A DNA stretch of 64,000 bases, taken from contig CAKQHB010000014.1 of the NCBI GenBank assembly GCA_934234215.1, positions 7,919 to 71,918 on the forward strand, in the 5' to 3' direction. The translations under genes and the position numbers were made by a program. This stretch comes from an uncultured Cuneatibacter sp. GTDB lineage: Bacteria; Bacillota; Clostridia; Lachnospirales; Lachnospiraceae. Positions 24,420 to 33,771 of this stretch are shown piece by piece; position 1 is the first letter of the stretch, and each line of letters starts with the position of its first letter. Under the pieces are notes generated by a model. That model was not told the origin of the DNA, ran no database searches, and saw only the letters and a list, made by a program, of their open reading frames with translations.

Positions 24420-25688
24420 CTATTTTTCTTTTTTTAATACATTGCGGCCTTCTGACCAGACGGAGCAGATGTTTTCTGACGACATCTGATACAAAGCGCG
24501 TTCCAGTCGCTCCGAAAGCGTCAGTGCTCTCGTTGGCTCTGCAAAATCAGAATCATCCACAACGATCGCATGCAGCTTATCTCCCACGGAGAAGCCGTCT
24601 CCGGCACCGAAATAGCGATGTCCCGATGTCGTTCCCAGATAATACCCTTCCGGAACAGTCAAAAATGCCGGGGCAGCTGCTTCCTGAAAATGTCGTACTT
24701 TCGATGCCTGAATACTTGTCGTGATAGCGCGATACATGGGCAATGCGGAACCACCGGCAATGTCCGAACCCAGTGTCACCCAGATACCTTCCTCCAGCAT
24801 CTCCCGAACCGGACAGATACCGCTGCAAAGACTAATATTCGAGTCTGCACAATGCGCAACCACAACGCCCGCTTCTTTGATCGCTTCCCGTTCTCTCGCA
24901 TCCGAATGGACACAATGAGCCATAACAGTATGATCTTTCCACAGACCGTACTTTTCATACGTCTCCCAATACTGCTTGCATTCCGGATGCAGTCCACGCA
25001 CCCATTCAATCTCCGCTTTGCTCTCAGACAGATGGGACTGCACATACAACCCATTCTCCTGCCCAAGCTCTCCCAGAAATGCCATCAGATCATCAGTACA
25101 GGAAGGGGTAAAGCGCGGTGTCAGGATCGGATGCACATGCGGAAACGTAATCGCTTTTTTCAGAAAACGCAGGGTCTCTTCTTCTGAACCAACTGTTGTC
25201 TCCTGCAGATTTGCACCGCCGTTTCGATCCATATTGACCTTGCCGACATAGCCGGTCACGCCTGCCTGCTCCAGCTCTTCCATCAAAATCAGCGTGGAAT
25301 CTGTATGCATCGTGCCGAACATACACACGCGGGTTGTACCATTTGCAATCAGCTCCTGCGCCAGCTTATGATACACCCTTCTTGCATATTCCGGATCGGA
25401 AAATCGCACTTCCGTCGGAAATGTATACATCTGCAGCCACTCCAACAGCGGCAGATCCATACCAATCCCAAGCATCGGATACTGAGGCGCATGCAGATGC
25501 ATATCCACAAAAGACTGCAGGATCAGCTTATCGCCGTAGTCGTACACTTCACCGTCAAAGAGATCCGGCGCTTCCGACCGGATCTCCATAATCGTTCCAT
25601 CCTCCTGTAACATCATGCAGCCGTGTTCCAACGTCTCCAGTTGTCCCAGCTTCGACGCATGAATGATATTTCCTTTTAAAAGCTTCAT
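24420..25688 (-). CDS. guaD: Guanine deaminase
   Basis: Amidohydrolase of 422 residues converting guanine to xanthine and ammonia. Visible zinc and substrate motifs are VDMHLHAPQYP (about 60-70), the FGTMH segment, YVQSHLSESKAEIEW, VMAHCVHSDARE, VAHCADSNISL and VTLGSDIAGG. HLHAPQYP, with the YP ending, is characteristic of guanine deaminases among amidohydrolases. Cytosolic. The ATG is preceded by a weak GAGG at 9 bases. It stands alone, between the T-box leader downstream and gene fragments upstream. No xanthine permease is adjacent. Confidence 0.92.
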   Translation of the reverse strand: MKLLKGNIIHASKLGQLETLEHGCMMLQEDGTIMEIRSEAPDLFDGEVYDYGDKLILQSFVDMHLHAPQYPMLGIGMDLPLLEWLQMYTFPTEVRFSDPEYARRVYHKLAQELIANGTTRVCMFGTMHTDSTLILMEELEQAGVTGYVGKVNMDRNGGANLQETTVGSEEETLRFLKKAITFPHVHPILTPRFTPSCTDDLMAFLGELGQENGLYVQSHLSESKAEIEWVRGLHPECKQYWETYEKYGLWKDHTVMAHCVHSDAREREAIKEAGVVVAHCADSNISLCSGICPVREMLEEGIWVTLGSDIAGGSALPMYRAITTSIQASKVRHFQEAAAPAFLTVPEGYYLGTTSGHRYFGAGDGFSVGDKLHAIVVDDSDFAEPTRALTLSERLERALYQMSSENICSVWSEGRNVLKKEK

Positions 25689-25778
25689 AGATCAATGCCT
25701 CGTATTTCTTCAAAATTTCAGCATCCATCATACTACCACTTTTTCTCGAAAATATCCATCTTTTTTCGGATTCTGTTT

Positions 25779-25847
25779 TTATACAATTGTATATCCGCCG
25801 TCAATATAAATCGTCTGTCCGGTCGTATAAGAACTGCTGTCAGAAGC
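25779..25847 (-). pseudogene. C-terminal fragment of a short-chain dehydrogenase
   Basis: About 22 codons ending in stop encode ASDSSSYTTGQTIYIDGG and YTIV, the standard closing strand of SDR oxidoreductases (usually TGQxIxVDGG). It is joined directly to a DUF362 fragment with no intervening sequence. The SDR part lies outside the 1239-bp duplicated unit. Confidence 0.8.
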
Positions 25848-25909
25848 TTTGCAGTCGTATTTCTCTGACCTTCGTATGCGGTATTGCACTCTACAACGAC
25901 GATTTTCCA
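25848..25909 (-). pseudogene. Short DUF362 (Fe-S centre protein) fragment, copy 1
   Basis: About 20 codons read KIVVVECNTAYEGQRNTTAK, matching the conserved E-x-N-T-A-Y-x-G-x-R block of DUF362 proteins. The fragment follows the AEC stop by one base and has no start of its own. The same fragment occurs at 27440-27501. Confidence 0.65.
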
Positions 25910-26827
25910 TCAAAGGAAGATCAGCACCAGTGCCGTCATAATTCCAAGTGCAATCGGGATTGACAGAGAGTTTGCTGCTGCCGGAATATCGCTGTCCCCC
26001 ACCATCTTTTTTGTGAAGACTGGTGCCATAGAAGTGATCGGCGTTACAATGCACAGGATCAGCACCATCTTCGCCTGCTCCGGAAGCGGCAGCAGGAACC
26101 AGATCAGCAGGGAAACGATCGCCTGACCAATCAGGCGTGTCAGCAATACCTGAAAGATTTTTCCTACATCGCCCTTCGGCATGGAAATTTCCAACAGCAG
26201 ACCGATCATACCCATTGCGACAAATGCATTGGCATTGCCCGCGATGGAAACAACCGTCAGTAATCCCTCCGGCAGGGAAATATGCAAAATTGCAAAGAAA
26301 ATCACGATGAGATATACCGAAAAAGGCGGATTGGAAAACAGATTTTTGATTGTGCCCTGAACGGACGGCTTTTCCCCGGTCTTCGCCACAGCGCCACCGA
26401 TGGTATTGTTGATACCCAGACCCATGATAGCATTTCCGATGTCGAACATACACAAATACGACAATACCGAGCTATCGAAAAAATACTGAACAAAGGGCAA
26501 TGCGAAGGAACCAACGTTGAATCCCGCACAATTGATGACATAAATGCCCTTTGTCTTGCTGTCGTAGCGTGTCAGAGATGCCGATGTCAGACCGCACGCA
26601 ATCAGGATCAGGTTGCTGCAGATGCCAAGTCCAAATGCAATCAACAATTGTGGAGAAAACTCAATGTTTTTTCCCGCTGACAGCAGCACACACGGCATTG
26701 TGACGTTCATCATCAGCTTTGCCAGAAACTGACCGTCTTCCTTTCGGAACATACCCACTTTTTTTAATGTAAACGTCGCCAGGATCACAAGCAGAAATCC
26801 CAGCGAACGCAGTAATACGTTTACCAT
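25910..26827 (-). CDS. AEC (auxin efflux carrier) family transporter, copy 1
   Basis: Membrane protein of 305 residues with about ten helices in two five-helix halves (KVGMFRKEDGQFLAKLMMNVTMPCVLLSAG near the start, and GNANAFVAMGMIGLLLEISMP in the second half). In bacteria this family moves malate, lactate or other carboxylates; the substrate here is unknown. It differs from copy 2 at five residues (such as Met/Val in LMMNV, Asn/Ser in GFNVG, Ser/Pro in VLSYL). AGAGGGA precedes the ATG. It follows a truncated GH43 end, so it may lack its original promoter. Confidence 0.88.
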   Translation of the reverse strand: MVNVLLRSLGFLLVILATFTLKKVGMFRKEDGQFLAKLMMNVTMPCVLLSAGKNIEFSPQLLIAFGLGICSNLILIACGLTSASLTRYDSKTKGIYVINCAGFNVGSFALPFVQYFFDSSVLSYLCMFDIGNAIMGLGINNTIGGAVAKTGEKPSVQGTIKNLFSNPPFSVYLIVIFFAILHISLPEGLLTVVSIAGNANAFVAMGMIGLLLEISMPKGDVGKIFQVLLTRLIGQAIVSLLIWFLLPLPEQAKMVLILCIVTPITSMAPVFTKKMVGDSDIPAAANSLSIPIALGIMTALVLIFL

Positions 26828-26849
26828 ATTCGTCCCTCTTTTGTCTTAC

Positions 26850-27086
26850 TTATTCGAATGTAAATGTTACAAGATCCAGCACACCGTCTCCCTGATAGCT
26901 CAGATACAGACCAGTCGTTTCTGCCTCAAACGGAATCTCTGCGGAGACCTTCACGAACTCCTTTTTGCAGACCACAACCGGAATGACTCCGATCGTCTCT
27001 CCAGTTCTTGTCACGGATACTTTGAAGATACCCTGTGCCGATCCCCGCACCAGCAGACTCAACTTTTTCGGACCGTCATAAGAAAA
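26850..27086 (-). pseudogene. 3' fragment of the GH43 gene (copy within the duplicated segment)
   Basis: Encodes the last 79 residues of the GH43 protein found intact at 28442-29977 (LLVRGSAQGIFKVSV ... LYLSYQGDG), with the stop. It is cut at the duplication junction after GTCATAAGAAAA. No catalytic residues are included. Confidence 0.9.
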
Positions 27087-27088
27087 TG

Positions 27089-27414
27089 TCATTTTCGAAA
27101 TTCAAACATTTATCACCGCTAACAAAAAATTGCTTTATCTTCTGTTATTTCAGTATAAACATCCGGAACTGGAGCAGCGTATTCACGAAAGACTCCTTCG
27201 GTTATTCCGCCAAAAAGTCCTTCAACAGTATCGTGTTCCGGCTTCCGTCTCGCCAGAAGAATTTGAAAATCTGCTGCTCTTTTTGACTGCAGGATTTTAT
27301 TCCGTCTACAAACGCTGGATTTTAGACGACAATTCCGACAGCACGCTCATCACAAAACAGTTAGAACAGCTCTCGGAATTGTGTCTGATGCATACGCTTC
27401 AACCGCGCACCTAA
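27089..27414 (+). pseudogene. C-terminal part of a TetR-family regulator
   Basis: Open plus-strand frame whose last 95 codons (KKLLYLLLFQYKHPELEQRIHERL ... LLLFLTAGFYSVYKRWILDD ... ITKQLEQLSELCL) look like the helical ligand-binding half of a TetR regulator. The DNA-binding half is absent and the piece starts at the duplication junction. An in-frame ATG at 27130 has no ribosome binding site. Probably a relic. Confidence 0.65.
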
Positions 27415-27439
27415 TTTTAATCCACCGTAATCAACTCAT

Positions 27440-27501
27440 TTTGCAGTCGTATTTCTCTGACCTTCGTATGCGGTATTGCACTCTACAACGACGATTTTCC
27501 A
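27440..27501 (-). pseudogene. Short DUF362 fragment, copy 2
   Basis: Same approximately 20-codon fragment as at 25848-25909, directly after the stop of AEC copy 2. Beyond it the sequence diverges from copy 1, so the fragment was part of the unit before duplication. Confidence 0.65.
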
Positions 27502-28419
27502 TCAAAGGAAGATCAGCACCAGTGCCGTCATAATTCCAAGTGCAATCGGGATTGACAGAGAGTTTGCTGCTGCCGGAATATCGCTGTCCCCCACCATCTT
27601 TTTTGTGAAGACTGGTGCCATAGAAGTGATCGGCGTTACAATGCACAGGATCAGCACCATCTTCGCCTGCTCCGGAAGCGGCAGCAGGAACCAGATCAGC
27701 AGGGAAACGATCGCCTGACCAATCAGGCGTGTCAGCAATACCTGAAAGATTTTTCCTACATCGCCCTTCGGCATGGAAATTTCCAACAGCAGACCGATCA
27801 TACCCATTGCGACAAATGCATTGGCATTGCCCGCGATGGAAACAACCGTCAGTAATCCCTCCGGCAGGGAAATATGCAAAATTGCAAAGAAAATCACGAT
27901 GAGATATACCGAAAAAGGCGGATTAGAAAACAGATTTTTGATTGTGCCCTGAACGGACGGCTTTTCTCCGGTTTTCGCCACAGCGCCGCCGATGGCATTG
28001 TTGATACCCAGACCCATGATGGCATTTCCGATGTCAAACATACACAAATACGGCAGTACCGAGCTGTCGAAAAAATACTGAACAAAGGGCAATGCGAAGG
28101 AACCGACGCTGAATCCCGCGCAGTTGATGACATAAATGCCCTTTGTCTTGCTGTCGTAGCGCGTCAGCGATGCCGATGTCAGACCACACGCAATCAGGAT
28201 CAGGTTGCTGCAGATCCCAAGTCCAAATGCAATCAACAGTTGTGGAGAAAACTCGATGTTTTTTCCTGCTGACAGCAGCGCACACGGCATTGTGACATTC
28301 ACCATCAGCTTTGCCAGAAACTGACCGTCTTCCTTTCGGAACATACCCACTTTTTTTAATGTAAACGTCGCCAGGATCACAAGCAGAAATCCCAGTGAAC
28401 GCAGTAATACGTTTACCAT
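27502..28419 (-). CDS. AEC family transporter, copy 2
   Basis: Same 305-residue carrier as copy 1 with five substitutions. It begins 22 bases after the GH43 stop, preceded by AGAGGGA, so it is probably the lower gene of a GH43-AEC operon. This context makes a sugar-derived or organic acid a possible substrate, but the family does not normally carry sugars. Both copies keep full length and intact helices, so neither looks inactivated. Confidence 0.9.
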   Translation of the reverse strand: MVNVLLRSLGFLLVILATFTLKKVGMFRKEDGQFLAKLMVNVTMPCALLSAGKNIEFSPQLLIAFGLGICSNLILIACGLTSASLTRYDSKTKGIYVINCAGFSVGSFALPFVQYFFDSSVLPYLCMFDIGNAIMGLGINNAIGGAVAKTGEKPSVQGTIKNLFSNPPFSVYLIVIFFAILHISLPEGLLTVVSIAGNANAFVAMGMIGLLLEISMPKGDVGKIFQVLLTRLIGQAIVSLLIWFLLPLPEQAKMVLILCIVTPITSMAPVFTKKMVGDSDIPAAANSLSIPIALGIMTALVLIFL

Positions 28420-28441
28420 ATCCGTCCCTCTTTTGTCTTAC

Positions 28442-29977
28442 TTATTCGAATGTAACTGTTGCAAGATCCAGCGCACCGTCTCCCTGATAGCTCAGATACA
28501 GACCAGTCGTTTCTGCCTCAAACGGAATCTCTGCGGAAACCTTCACGAACTCCTTTTTGCAGACCACAACCGGAATGACTCCGATCGTCTCTCCGGTTCT
28601 TGTCACGGATACTTTGAAGATACCCTGTGCCGATCCCCGCACCAGCAGACTCAGCTTTTTCGGACCGTCATAAGAAAAATACTTGTATCCGATCACGGTA
28701 CCATTCTGAATATTCGTGATATACTGCACCGGCAAAATAGACTCCAGCATGGACTCCGGCGAACCCGGCTCAATGTCCGGCAGATCCTGTGTCAGGAACG
28801 GGAAATCCATCTTCATCGTTTCCGGATTAGAATATACATTCCACTTTTCTCCGGTGAGCTGACAGCAGATTCTCGCCGGATACGTTCCCTGTGCCACCAG
28901 CGGTCCATCATTCAGACCACAGGAAGTCACTTCTACTTGCCTGATGCTGCCGTCCGGCTCAATGGTGATCTTCTCTGCACAGCCCTGTCTGCTGAAGTTT
29001 GTACGATTTGTCTGACGGTGATAAAAGATATACCACTGTCCGTTGATCAGCTCCATGCCGCCGTGGGTGTTGCCCAATGCATTGAGCGGCTGCTCTTTTG
29101 TTCTGCCGTCAATACCGATATCGCCGATGTCCACCAGTGTTCCACCGAAATGATAATCTCGGTCCGGATATTTGCTCGTTGCGTAGCAAAGTTCCGAACT
29201 CACAACCGAAGAATATACGAAATAGTATGTATCTCCAATTTTTCGGATCGAACTTGCCTCATAAAATTCATGCCCCTCAAACTCGGTTCCCTTTGCTTCT
29301 TTCAGATTCGCCATCAGATGTCTCGGCTCTGTTTTTAATGTCAGCATATCCGGCTCCAGCGTCATGACCTGAGAACCTTTGTTCGACTCTGTTTCAAACC
29401 GCTCCAAAGTTTTCGGTGTATTTCCGGAATACAGATAGATTTCGCCATCATCGTCAATAAAAATGCCCGGATCAAACTGGATGAGATCGCCCTCTTTCGT
29501 GCCAAGCGGTGTGCCGTCTGCGTGGCACACCAGCCCCAGAAACTCGTACTGTCCAGCCGGTGTATCACACACAGCAACCGCAATCTCCGGCAGCCAGTCC
29601 AGGCAATAATACAGATAATATCTTCCATCCGGTCCTTTCACAACATCCGGTGCCCACTGTGCATGAATACCGCGGGGATTCAGATCCTCCGGCTTTTTCG
29701 GCTCGATACCAAACAATAATGTCTGTTCCGGCGCATCCTCCGGAATATTCTGATTGCGGGGATCCTGCGTCTTTTTCAGAATCACTCCCTCGTACTTCCA
29801 GTCTGTCAGATCATAAATACTGGCAGAGTAACACACATAATCATTCAGACAGAAGCCTGCACTGCCACAGCGGTCATGGCTGCCGTACAGATACACTCTG
29901 TCACCAAATACATGCGGTTCGCCGTCCGGAATATACTCATAAGACGGCAGATATGGATTGTAAGCCTGTTTTTTCAT
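28442..29977 (-). CDS. GH43 family glycosidase with C-terminal beta-sandwich domain
   Basis: Five-bladed propeller glycosidase of 511 residues, probable arabinofuranosidase or xylosidase. The three family acids are visible: general base Asp in DGEPHVFGDRVYLYGSHD (about residue 18), the pKa-modulating Asp in WAPDVVKGPDGRYYLYY, and the acid Glu in GHEFYEASSIRKIGDTYYFVYS. Residues from about 345 form a separate beta-rich, carbohydrate-binding-like domain. No signal peptide: it acts on imported oligosaccharides, like the GH115 enzyme in this window. A ribosome binding site (GGGGAGG) precedes the ATG. Its last 237 bases are repeated at 26850-27086. Confidence 0.9.
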   Translation of the reverse strand: MKKQAYNPYLPSYEYIPDGEPHVFGDRVYLYGSHDRCGSAGFCLNDYVCYSASIYDLTDWKYEGVILKKTQDPRNQNIPEDAPEQTLLFGIEPKKPEDLNPRGIHAQWAPDVVKGPDGRYYLYYCLDWLPEIAVAVCDTPAGQYEFLGLVCHADGTPLGTKEGDLIQFDPGIFIDDDGEIYLYSGNTPKTLERFETESNKGSQVMTLEPDMLTLKTEPRHLMANLKEAKGTEFEGHEFYEASSIRKIGDTYYFVYSSVVSSELCYATSKYPDRDYHFGGTLVDIGDIGIDGRTKEQPLNALGNTHGGMELINGQWYIFYHRQTNRTNFSRQGCAEKITIEPDGSIRQVEVTSCGLNDGPLVAQGTYPARICCQLTGEKWNVYSNPETMKMDFPFLTQDLPDIEPGSPESMLESILPVQYITNIQNGTVIGYKYFSYDGPKKLSLLVRGSAQGIFKVSVTRTGETIGVIPVVVCKKEFVKVSAEIPFEAETTGLYLSYQGDGALDLATVTFE

Positions 29978-30003
29978 GATGAAAACCTCCCCTTTTTACG
30001 CAT

Positions 30004-30048
30004 AAAAAGCAACTCTGAACAGTCTCCCGTCCAAAGTTGCTTTTTCTT
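30004..30048 (-). terminator. Terminator between rhaM and GH43
   Basis: AAAAAGCAACT (30004-30014) pairs with AGTTGCTTTTT (30035-30045). T-tracts occur on both sides, so it could work in both directions. On the minus strand it ends the lysC-rhaM unit. Confidence 0.8.
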
Positions 30049-30060
30049 TTTCTCTAATTT

Positions 30061-30372
30061 TTAGTCCAGATGAAATACCGGATGCAGGTCAATGCTGACC
30101 GGGCTGTTATCCGGATTTGTCTCCATAATATCAGCCATGAAATCCCACCACTTGCGGTTGATGGCAGTATCAGCGCCTGCTGCCCACTTCTCTTCATCCT
30201 CGATCTCGATGTAGCCGAACAGCGTCATCGTCTCTTTGTCCAGAAAGATGCTGTAATTCTTTCCACCGTGCTCATGGATCATATCCTTCATCTCCGGCCA
30301 CAGCAGATTGTGACGTCTCTCGTACTCGGCTTCCTGTCCTTCGTACAGCTTCATTTTAAAACCCTTGATCAT
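30061..30372 (-). CDS. rhaM: L-rhamnose mutarotase
   Basis: Small enzyme of 103 residues interconverting alpha and beta anomers of L-rhamnose. Family marks are the start IKGFKMKLYEGQEAEYERRHNLLWPEM, the middle KNYSIFLDKETMTLFGYIEIED, and the C-terminal NRKWWDFMADIM with DNSPVSIDLHPVFHLD. The nearest sugar gene is GH43, beyond a terminator, and there is no rhaBAD cluster, so rhamnose from pectin-type oligosaccharides is a plausible but unproven source. It starts 30 bases after the lysC stop on the same strand. Confidence 0.92.
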   Translation of the reverse strand: MIKGFKMKLYEGQEAEYERRHNLLWPEMKDMIHEHGGKNYSIFLDKETMTLFGYIEIEDEEKWAAGADTAINRKWWDFMADIMETNPDNSPVSIDLHPVFHLD

Positions 30373-30401
30373 GTCTTTTGCTCCTTTATGTCCTGATTTT
30401 T

Positions 30402-31721
30402 TTACACTCTTGTGTTTACAAAAATATCGTAAATCGCACGAATTGCCTTATCAAAGTCATCATTGCTCACACCAATGATGATGTTTAACTCACTGGAGCC
30501 CTGATCGATCATCTTGACATTGACTCTCGCATGCGCCAGTGCCGAGAAGATTCTGCCTGCAGTACCGCGGGTAGATTTCATACCACGACCTACAACTGCG
30601 ATCAGCGCCAGATCAGATTCGATGTCGATGCTGTCCGGATGCGTCAGTTCACGGATCTCGCCCAGTACCTTCTGCTCTTTCTCCACAAACTCATTCTCAT
30701 GTACGAAAATCGTCATCGTATCAATTCCGGAGGGCATATGCTCAAAGGAAATACCATTGTCCTCAAATGCCTGCAGAATCTTTCTGCCGAAGCCAATCTC
30801 CGCATTCATCATCGCTTTTTCGATGTTGACCGCGACGAAGCCTTTGTGTCCTGCAATACCGGTGATGACATACTCCGGCTTTACACAGGTGCTCTCCACG
30901 ATCATCGTGCCGGGATCTTCCGGTGCGTTTGTATTCTTAATGTTGATCGGGATTCCCTCTTTGCGAAGCGGAAAAATCGCATCCTCATGCAGAACCGTTG
31001 CACCCATGTATGCCAGCTCACGCAGTTCCCGATAGGTGATAACGGTGATCGGCTGCGTATCTTTGATAATGCGGGGATCTGCAATCAGAAATCCGGATAC
31101 ATCTGTCCAGTTCTCATATAAGCTGGCATGTACTGCCTTTGCCACGATGGAACCGGTCAGATCGGAGCCGCCTCTGGAAAATGTATGAACCATACCGCTT
31201 GCATCTGCGCCGTAAAATCCGGGAACAACGGCACGCTCCACGCCTTTCAGTCTTGCAGACAGGATCTCATTCGTCTCATCTGCCAGAAAAGCTCCCCCTG
31301 CATCAAACCGAATCACATCTGCGGCATCAATAAACTCATAGCCCAGATAGTCCGCCATGACGATACCATTCAGGAACTCACCGCGGGAAGCTGCATACTG
31401 CTCGCCTGCCTTTGCAGCAAATGCGCTTCGGATCTCGTCAAACTGCTTCTCCAGAGAAAGGGACAATCCCAGACCATCAATGATCTCCTGATATCTGGCA
31501 TGGATTGCCTGAAGCTTCTCCTCAAAGTCCTCGCCTGCCTCCGCAGTATGGTAACAGTCATACAGCATATCCGTTACTTTTGTATCTCCGGAAAAACGCT
31601 TTCCCGGCGCAGACGGAACCACATACCGTCTTCCTGTGTCTGCGTGAATAATGTCTCCTACTTTCTGAAACTGCTCCGCACTTGCCAGAGAGCTTCCCCC
31701 GAATTTCACAACTTTCTTCAT
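30402..31721 (-). CDS. lysC: Aspartate kinase
   Basis: Phosphorylates aspartate, the entry to lysine, threonine, methionine and diaminopimelate synthesis. The 439 residues hold the kinase domain with KFGGSSLASAEQF at the start, SRGEFLNGIVMADYLG, the FSRGGSDLTGSIVA phosphate loop, and two ACT regulatory domains in the last 150 residues. The FGGSSLA version is common in clostridial monofunctional kinases. The effector cannot be read from sequence. Upstream of rhaM; no other biosynthetic genes adjoin. Confidence 0.93.
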   Translation of the reverse strand: MKKVVKFGGSSLASAEQFQKVGDIIHADTGRRYVVPSAPGKRFSGDTKVTDMLYDCYHTAEAGEDFEEKLQAIHARYQEIIDGLGLSLSLEKQFDEIRSAFAAKAGEQYAASRGEFLNGIVMADYLGYEFIDAADVIRFDAGGAFLADETNEILSARLKGVERAVVPGFYGADASGMVHTFSRGGSDLTGSIVAKAVHASLYENWTDVSGFLIADPRIIKDTQPITVITYRELRELAYMGATVLHEDAIFPLRKEGIPINIKNTNAPEDPGTMIVESTCVKPEYVITGIAGHKGFVAVNIEKAMMNAEIGFGRKILQAFEDNGISFEHMPSGIDTMTIFVHENEFVEKEQKVLGEIRELTHPDSIDIESDLALIAVVGRGMKSTRGTAGRIFSALAHARVNVKMIDQGSSELNIIIGVSNDDFDKAIRAIYDIFVNTRV

Positions 31722-31770
31722 AATTTCCTCCGTCGCATATGAGTTTTCTCAGGTAATTGTGAACAGCTTA

Positions 31771-33768
31771 TCACTTTTTCAGGTGTTTGTCCATCCAATC
31801 TGTCAAAGCGATCAGACGACGCAGACGCTGTTCCGGTCTTCCGCCGCGGCTCAATCCATGATTTTCTCCGTGAATCAGGCAGATAGCCGTCTCAACCCCA
31901 AACAGCTTCAATGCCGTGAAATACTGGATCGCTTCTGCCTGCCAGCAGCGATAGTCTTCATCGGACTGTACGAACAACAGCGGAGTCTTGACATTTGCCA
32001 CATATTTTAACGGAGAGTGCTCCCACAGCTTTTCGGGATTCTCCCACGGCTTTGCACCCTGCTGATCCATGTTATACAGGTAGCCAATATCGGTAGACAA
32101 AATCTTCGTCAGCCAGTTGGAAATACTGCGCTGTGCAGCAGCCGCAGCGAAACGGTCTGTCTGTCCTACGATCCAGTTTGTCATATAGCCGCCGTAGGAA
32201 CCGCCGGTGACACCCACTCTTGATGCATCAATGTCCGGATACTGCTCCAGCACATGATCGGTAAATGCCATAATATCTTCATAATCCCACACACCATACT
32301 GGCTGCGGATATCTGCAAATTCATCGCCTCTGCCGTGTCCGCCGCGGGGATTGCAGAAGAATACGAAATAACCCTGCGCTGCCCAGTACTGCATCTCATG
32401 GAAGAAGACACTGCCGTATGCAGCTCTCGGACCACCGTGGATGTCAAGAATTGCCGGATACTTCTTGCCAGGCTCATAGCCGATGGGACGGATCACAAAT
32501 CCTTCTACCGTGCCAGCCGGGCCTTCTGCGTTGCATACTACCGGGACAGAAACTTCTGTCTCTGCCAGATAAGCATCATGGAAGCCACTGATCCGCTCTG
32601 CCTTTCCATTTTCTACGAGATACAGCTCCTGCAGTCTGTCATCGCACATCGCCGTTGCGAAGAATGCATCGCTGCCCGGGATCGGCTCAATGCCATCCAA
32701 GGTTTCCGGACCATCAAAGACAACTTCTTTCTGACCATCTGCTGTGACACGGATCAGTCTCACGCCGGTATGCCAGGTAATCAAACCATACAGACCATTC
32801 TCCGTTATGCAAGTCTGCTTGCTACTGCCGTAGTGACAGTCTGTTCCGATACCGTTGCCAAAACCATCATCCAGCTCTACCCACTTTTCGGTCGTGCCAT
32901 CTTCCTTCAGCCAGAAGATATCGGCACTCTCGGTGGATGCATATTCCTTTCCGTCCGTTGCGAACATCAGGAGCTTGTCGTTCAATACTTCCAGTCCATC
33001 AATGCTGAATTCGCCCTGTTCTAACAGACAGGTGCTTTCCGCAGTCACCGGATCATACTTCCAAACCGCCTGCTTGCCGCGCTTTACATCCTTGTATGTC
33101 TCAGTTGTATAGTAAACCATTCCGCCGCGGAAAATGACGCTTCCTGCTTCTGCAAGTGCCTCTGTCACCGGTGTCAATGTCCAGCCGCCTTCCTCTTTGC
33201 GGAAACGGAACAGTCTGTTTCTCTTTTTATTGACAACGCCTGCGCCATTGAACCAGAAGGGCAGCTCGTCGTAGATCTCATAGCCCTTTTCTTCCTTGAC
33301 CGCTGCGGCTGCCTGCTTTCTCTCCTCGCCGGACAGACCATTCAGATTTGTCATGCGACTATCGTACAGACCTGTAATCAGGAAATCTTCTTCTGTCAGC
33401 TTGATTGCTTTTGCTGCGAGAACTGGCACACGCATGTACTCATATGCCTCGCCGCCTCCGATGGGAAGTGCATAAAATACTGTGAACTGCTCGCCTTCGC
33501 CCAGCTTTTTCTTATCAGTCTCATCTCGCAGAGCGGTAAACAGCAGCGTCTCATCGTTCAGCCAGCTGATGCCTCTTGCATCCCCTCTTGTGGTCATGGC
33601 ACGCATCTTGCCGCTCTTTTTGTCATACAGCCAGATGTTCTTTGCATAGGAGTTTGTATCTTCCTGACACTGACTTACAACAAATGCCAGCTTTTCCCCG
33701 TTGGGAGATACGCTCAACTCTGATAAAAAAGAGTACTGAAATAAATCCTTTTTCTCTACTGTTCTCAT
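31771..33768 (-). CDS. S9 family prolyl oligopeptidase-type peptidase
   Basis: Serine peptidase of 665 residues: an N-terminal beta-propeller of WD-like repeats (for example NGEKLAFVVSQ, RGISWLNDETLLFTA) and a C-terminal alpha/beta-hydrolase domain from about residue 420. The catalytic triad is seen as Ser in GVTGGSYGGYMTNWIVGQ, Asp in FVQSDEDYRCW and His in GENHGLSRGG. This is the acylaminoacyl-peptidase (S9C) pattern. No signal peptide. Its ribosome binding site GGAGGA lies in the final codons of the preceding gene, so translation is coupled. Confidence 0.93.
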   Translation of the reverse strand: MRTVEKKDLFQYSFLSELSVSPNGEKLAFVVSQCQEDTNSYAKNIWLYDKKSGKMRAMTTRGDARGISWLNDETLLFTALRDETDKKKLGEGEQFTVFYALPIGGGEAYEYMRVPVLAAKAIKLTEEDFLITGLYDSRMTNLNGLSGEERKQAAAAVKEEKGYEIYDELPFWFNGAGVVNKKRNRLFRFRKEEGGWTLTPVTEALAEAGSVIFRGGMVYYTTETYKDVKRGKQAVWKYDPVTAESTCLLEQGEFSIDGLEVLNDKLLMFATDGKEYASTESADIFWLKEDGTTEKWVELDDGFGNGIGTDCHYGSSKQTCITENGLYGLITWHTGVRLIRVTADGQKEVVFDGPETLDGIEPIPGSDAFFATAMCDDRLQELYLVENGKAERISGFHDAYLAETEVSVPVVCNAEGPAGTVEGFVIRPIGYEPGKKYPAILDIHGGPRAAYGSVFFHEMQYWAAQGYFVFFCNPRGGHGRGDEFADIRSQYGVWDYEDIMAFTDHVLEQYPDIDASRVGVTGGSYGGYMTNWIVGQTDRFAAAAAQRSISNWLTKILSTDIGYLYNMDQQGAKPWENPEKLWEHSPLKYVANVKTPLLFVQSDEDYRCWQAEAIQYFTALKLFGVETAICLIHGENHGLSRGGRPEQRLRRLIALTDWMDKHLKK

Positions 33769-33771
33769 TTT

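Larger units (their letters stand above)
25848..27086 (-). repeat. 1239-bp duplicated segment, copy 1
   Basis: Nearly identical to 27440-28678 (constant offset 1592). It contains a DUF362 fragment, an AEC transporter gene and the last 237 bases of the GH43 gene. The left junction is to an SDR fragment and the right junction to a TetR fragment, so the copies have different outer flanks on their left sides. Confidence 0.9.
27440..28678 (-). repeat. 1239-bp duplicated segment, copy 2
   Basis: Second copy of the unit at 25848-27086, embedded in the intact GH43-AEC gene pair, so this is likely the original. The copies are separated by 353 bases of unrelated sequence carrying the TetR fragment. 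Confidence 0.9.

Noticed and set aside
25689..25740. Short coding-like stretch just upstream of guaD (MDAEILKKYEALIYEA in another frame)
   Set aside because: Runs out of frame into guaD after a few codons and cannot be assigned; it may be another gene relic but the evidence is too short.
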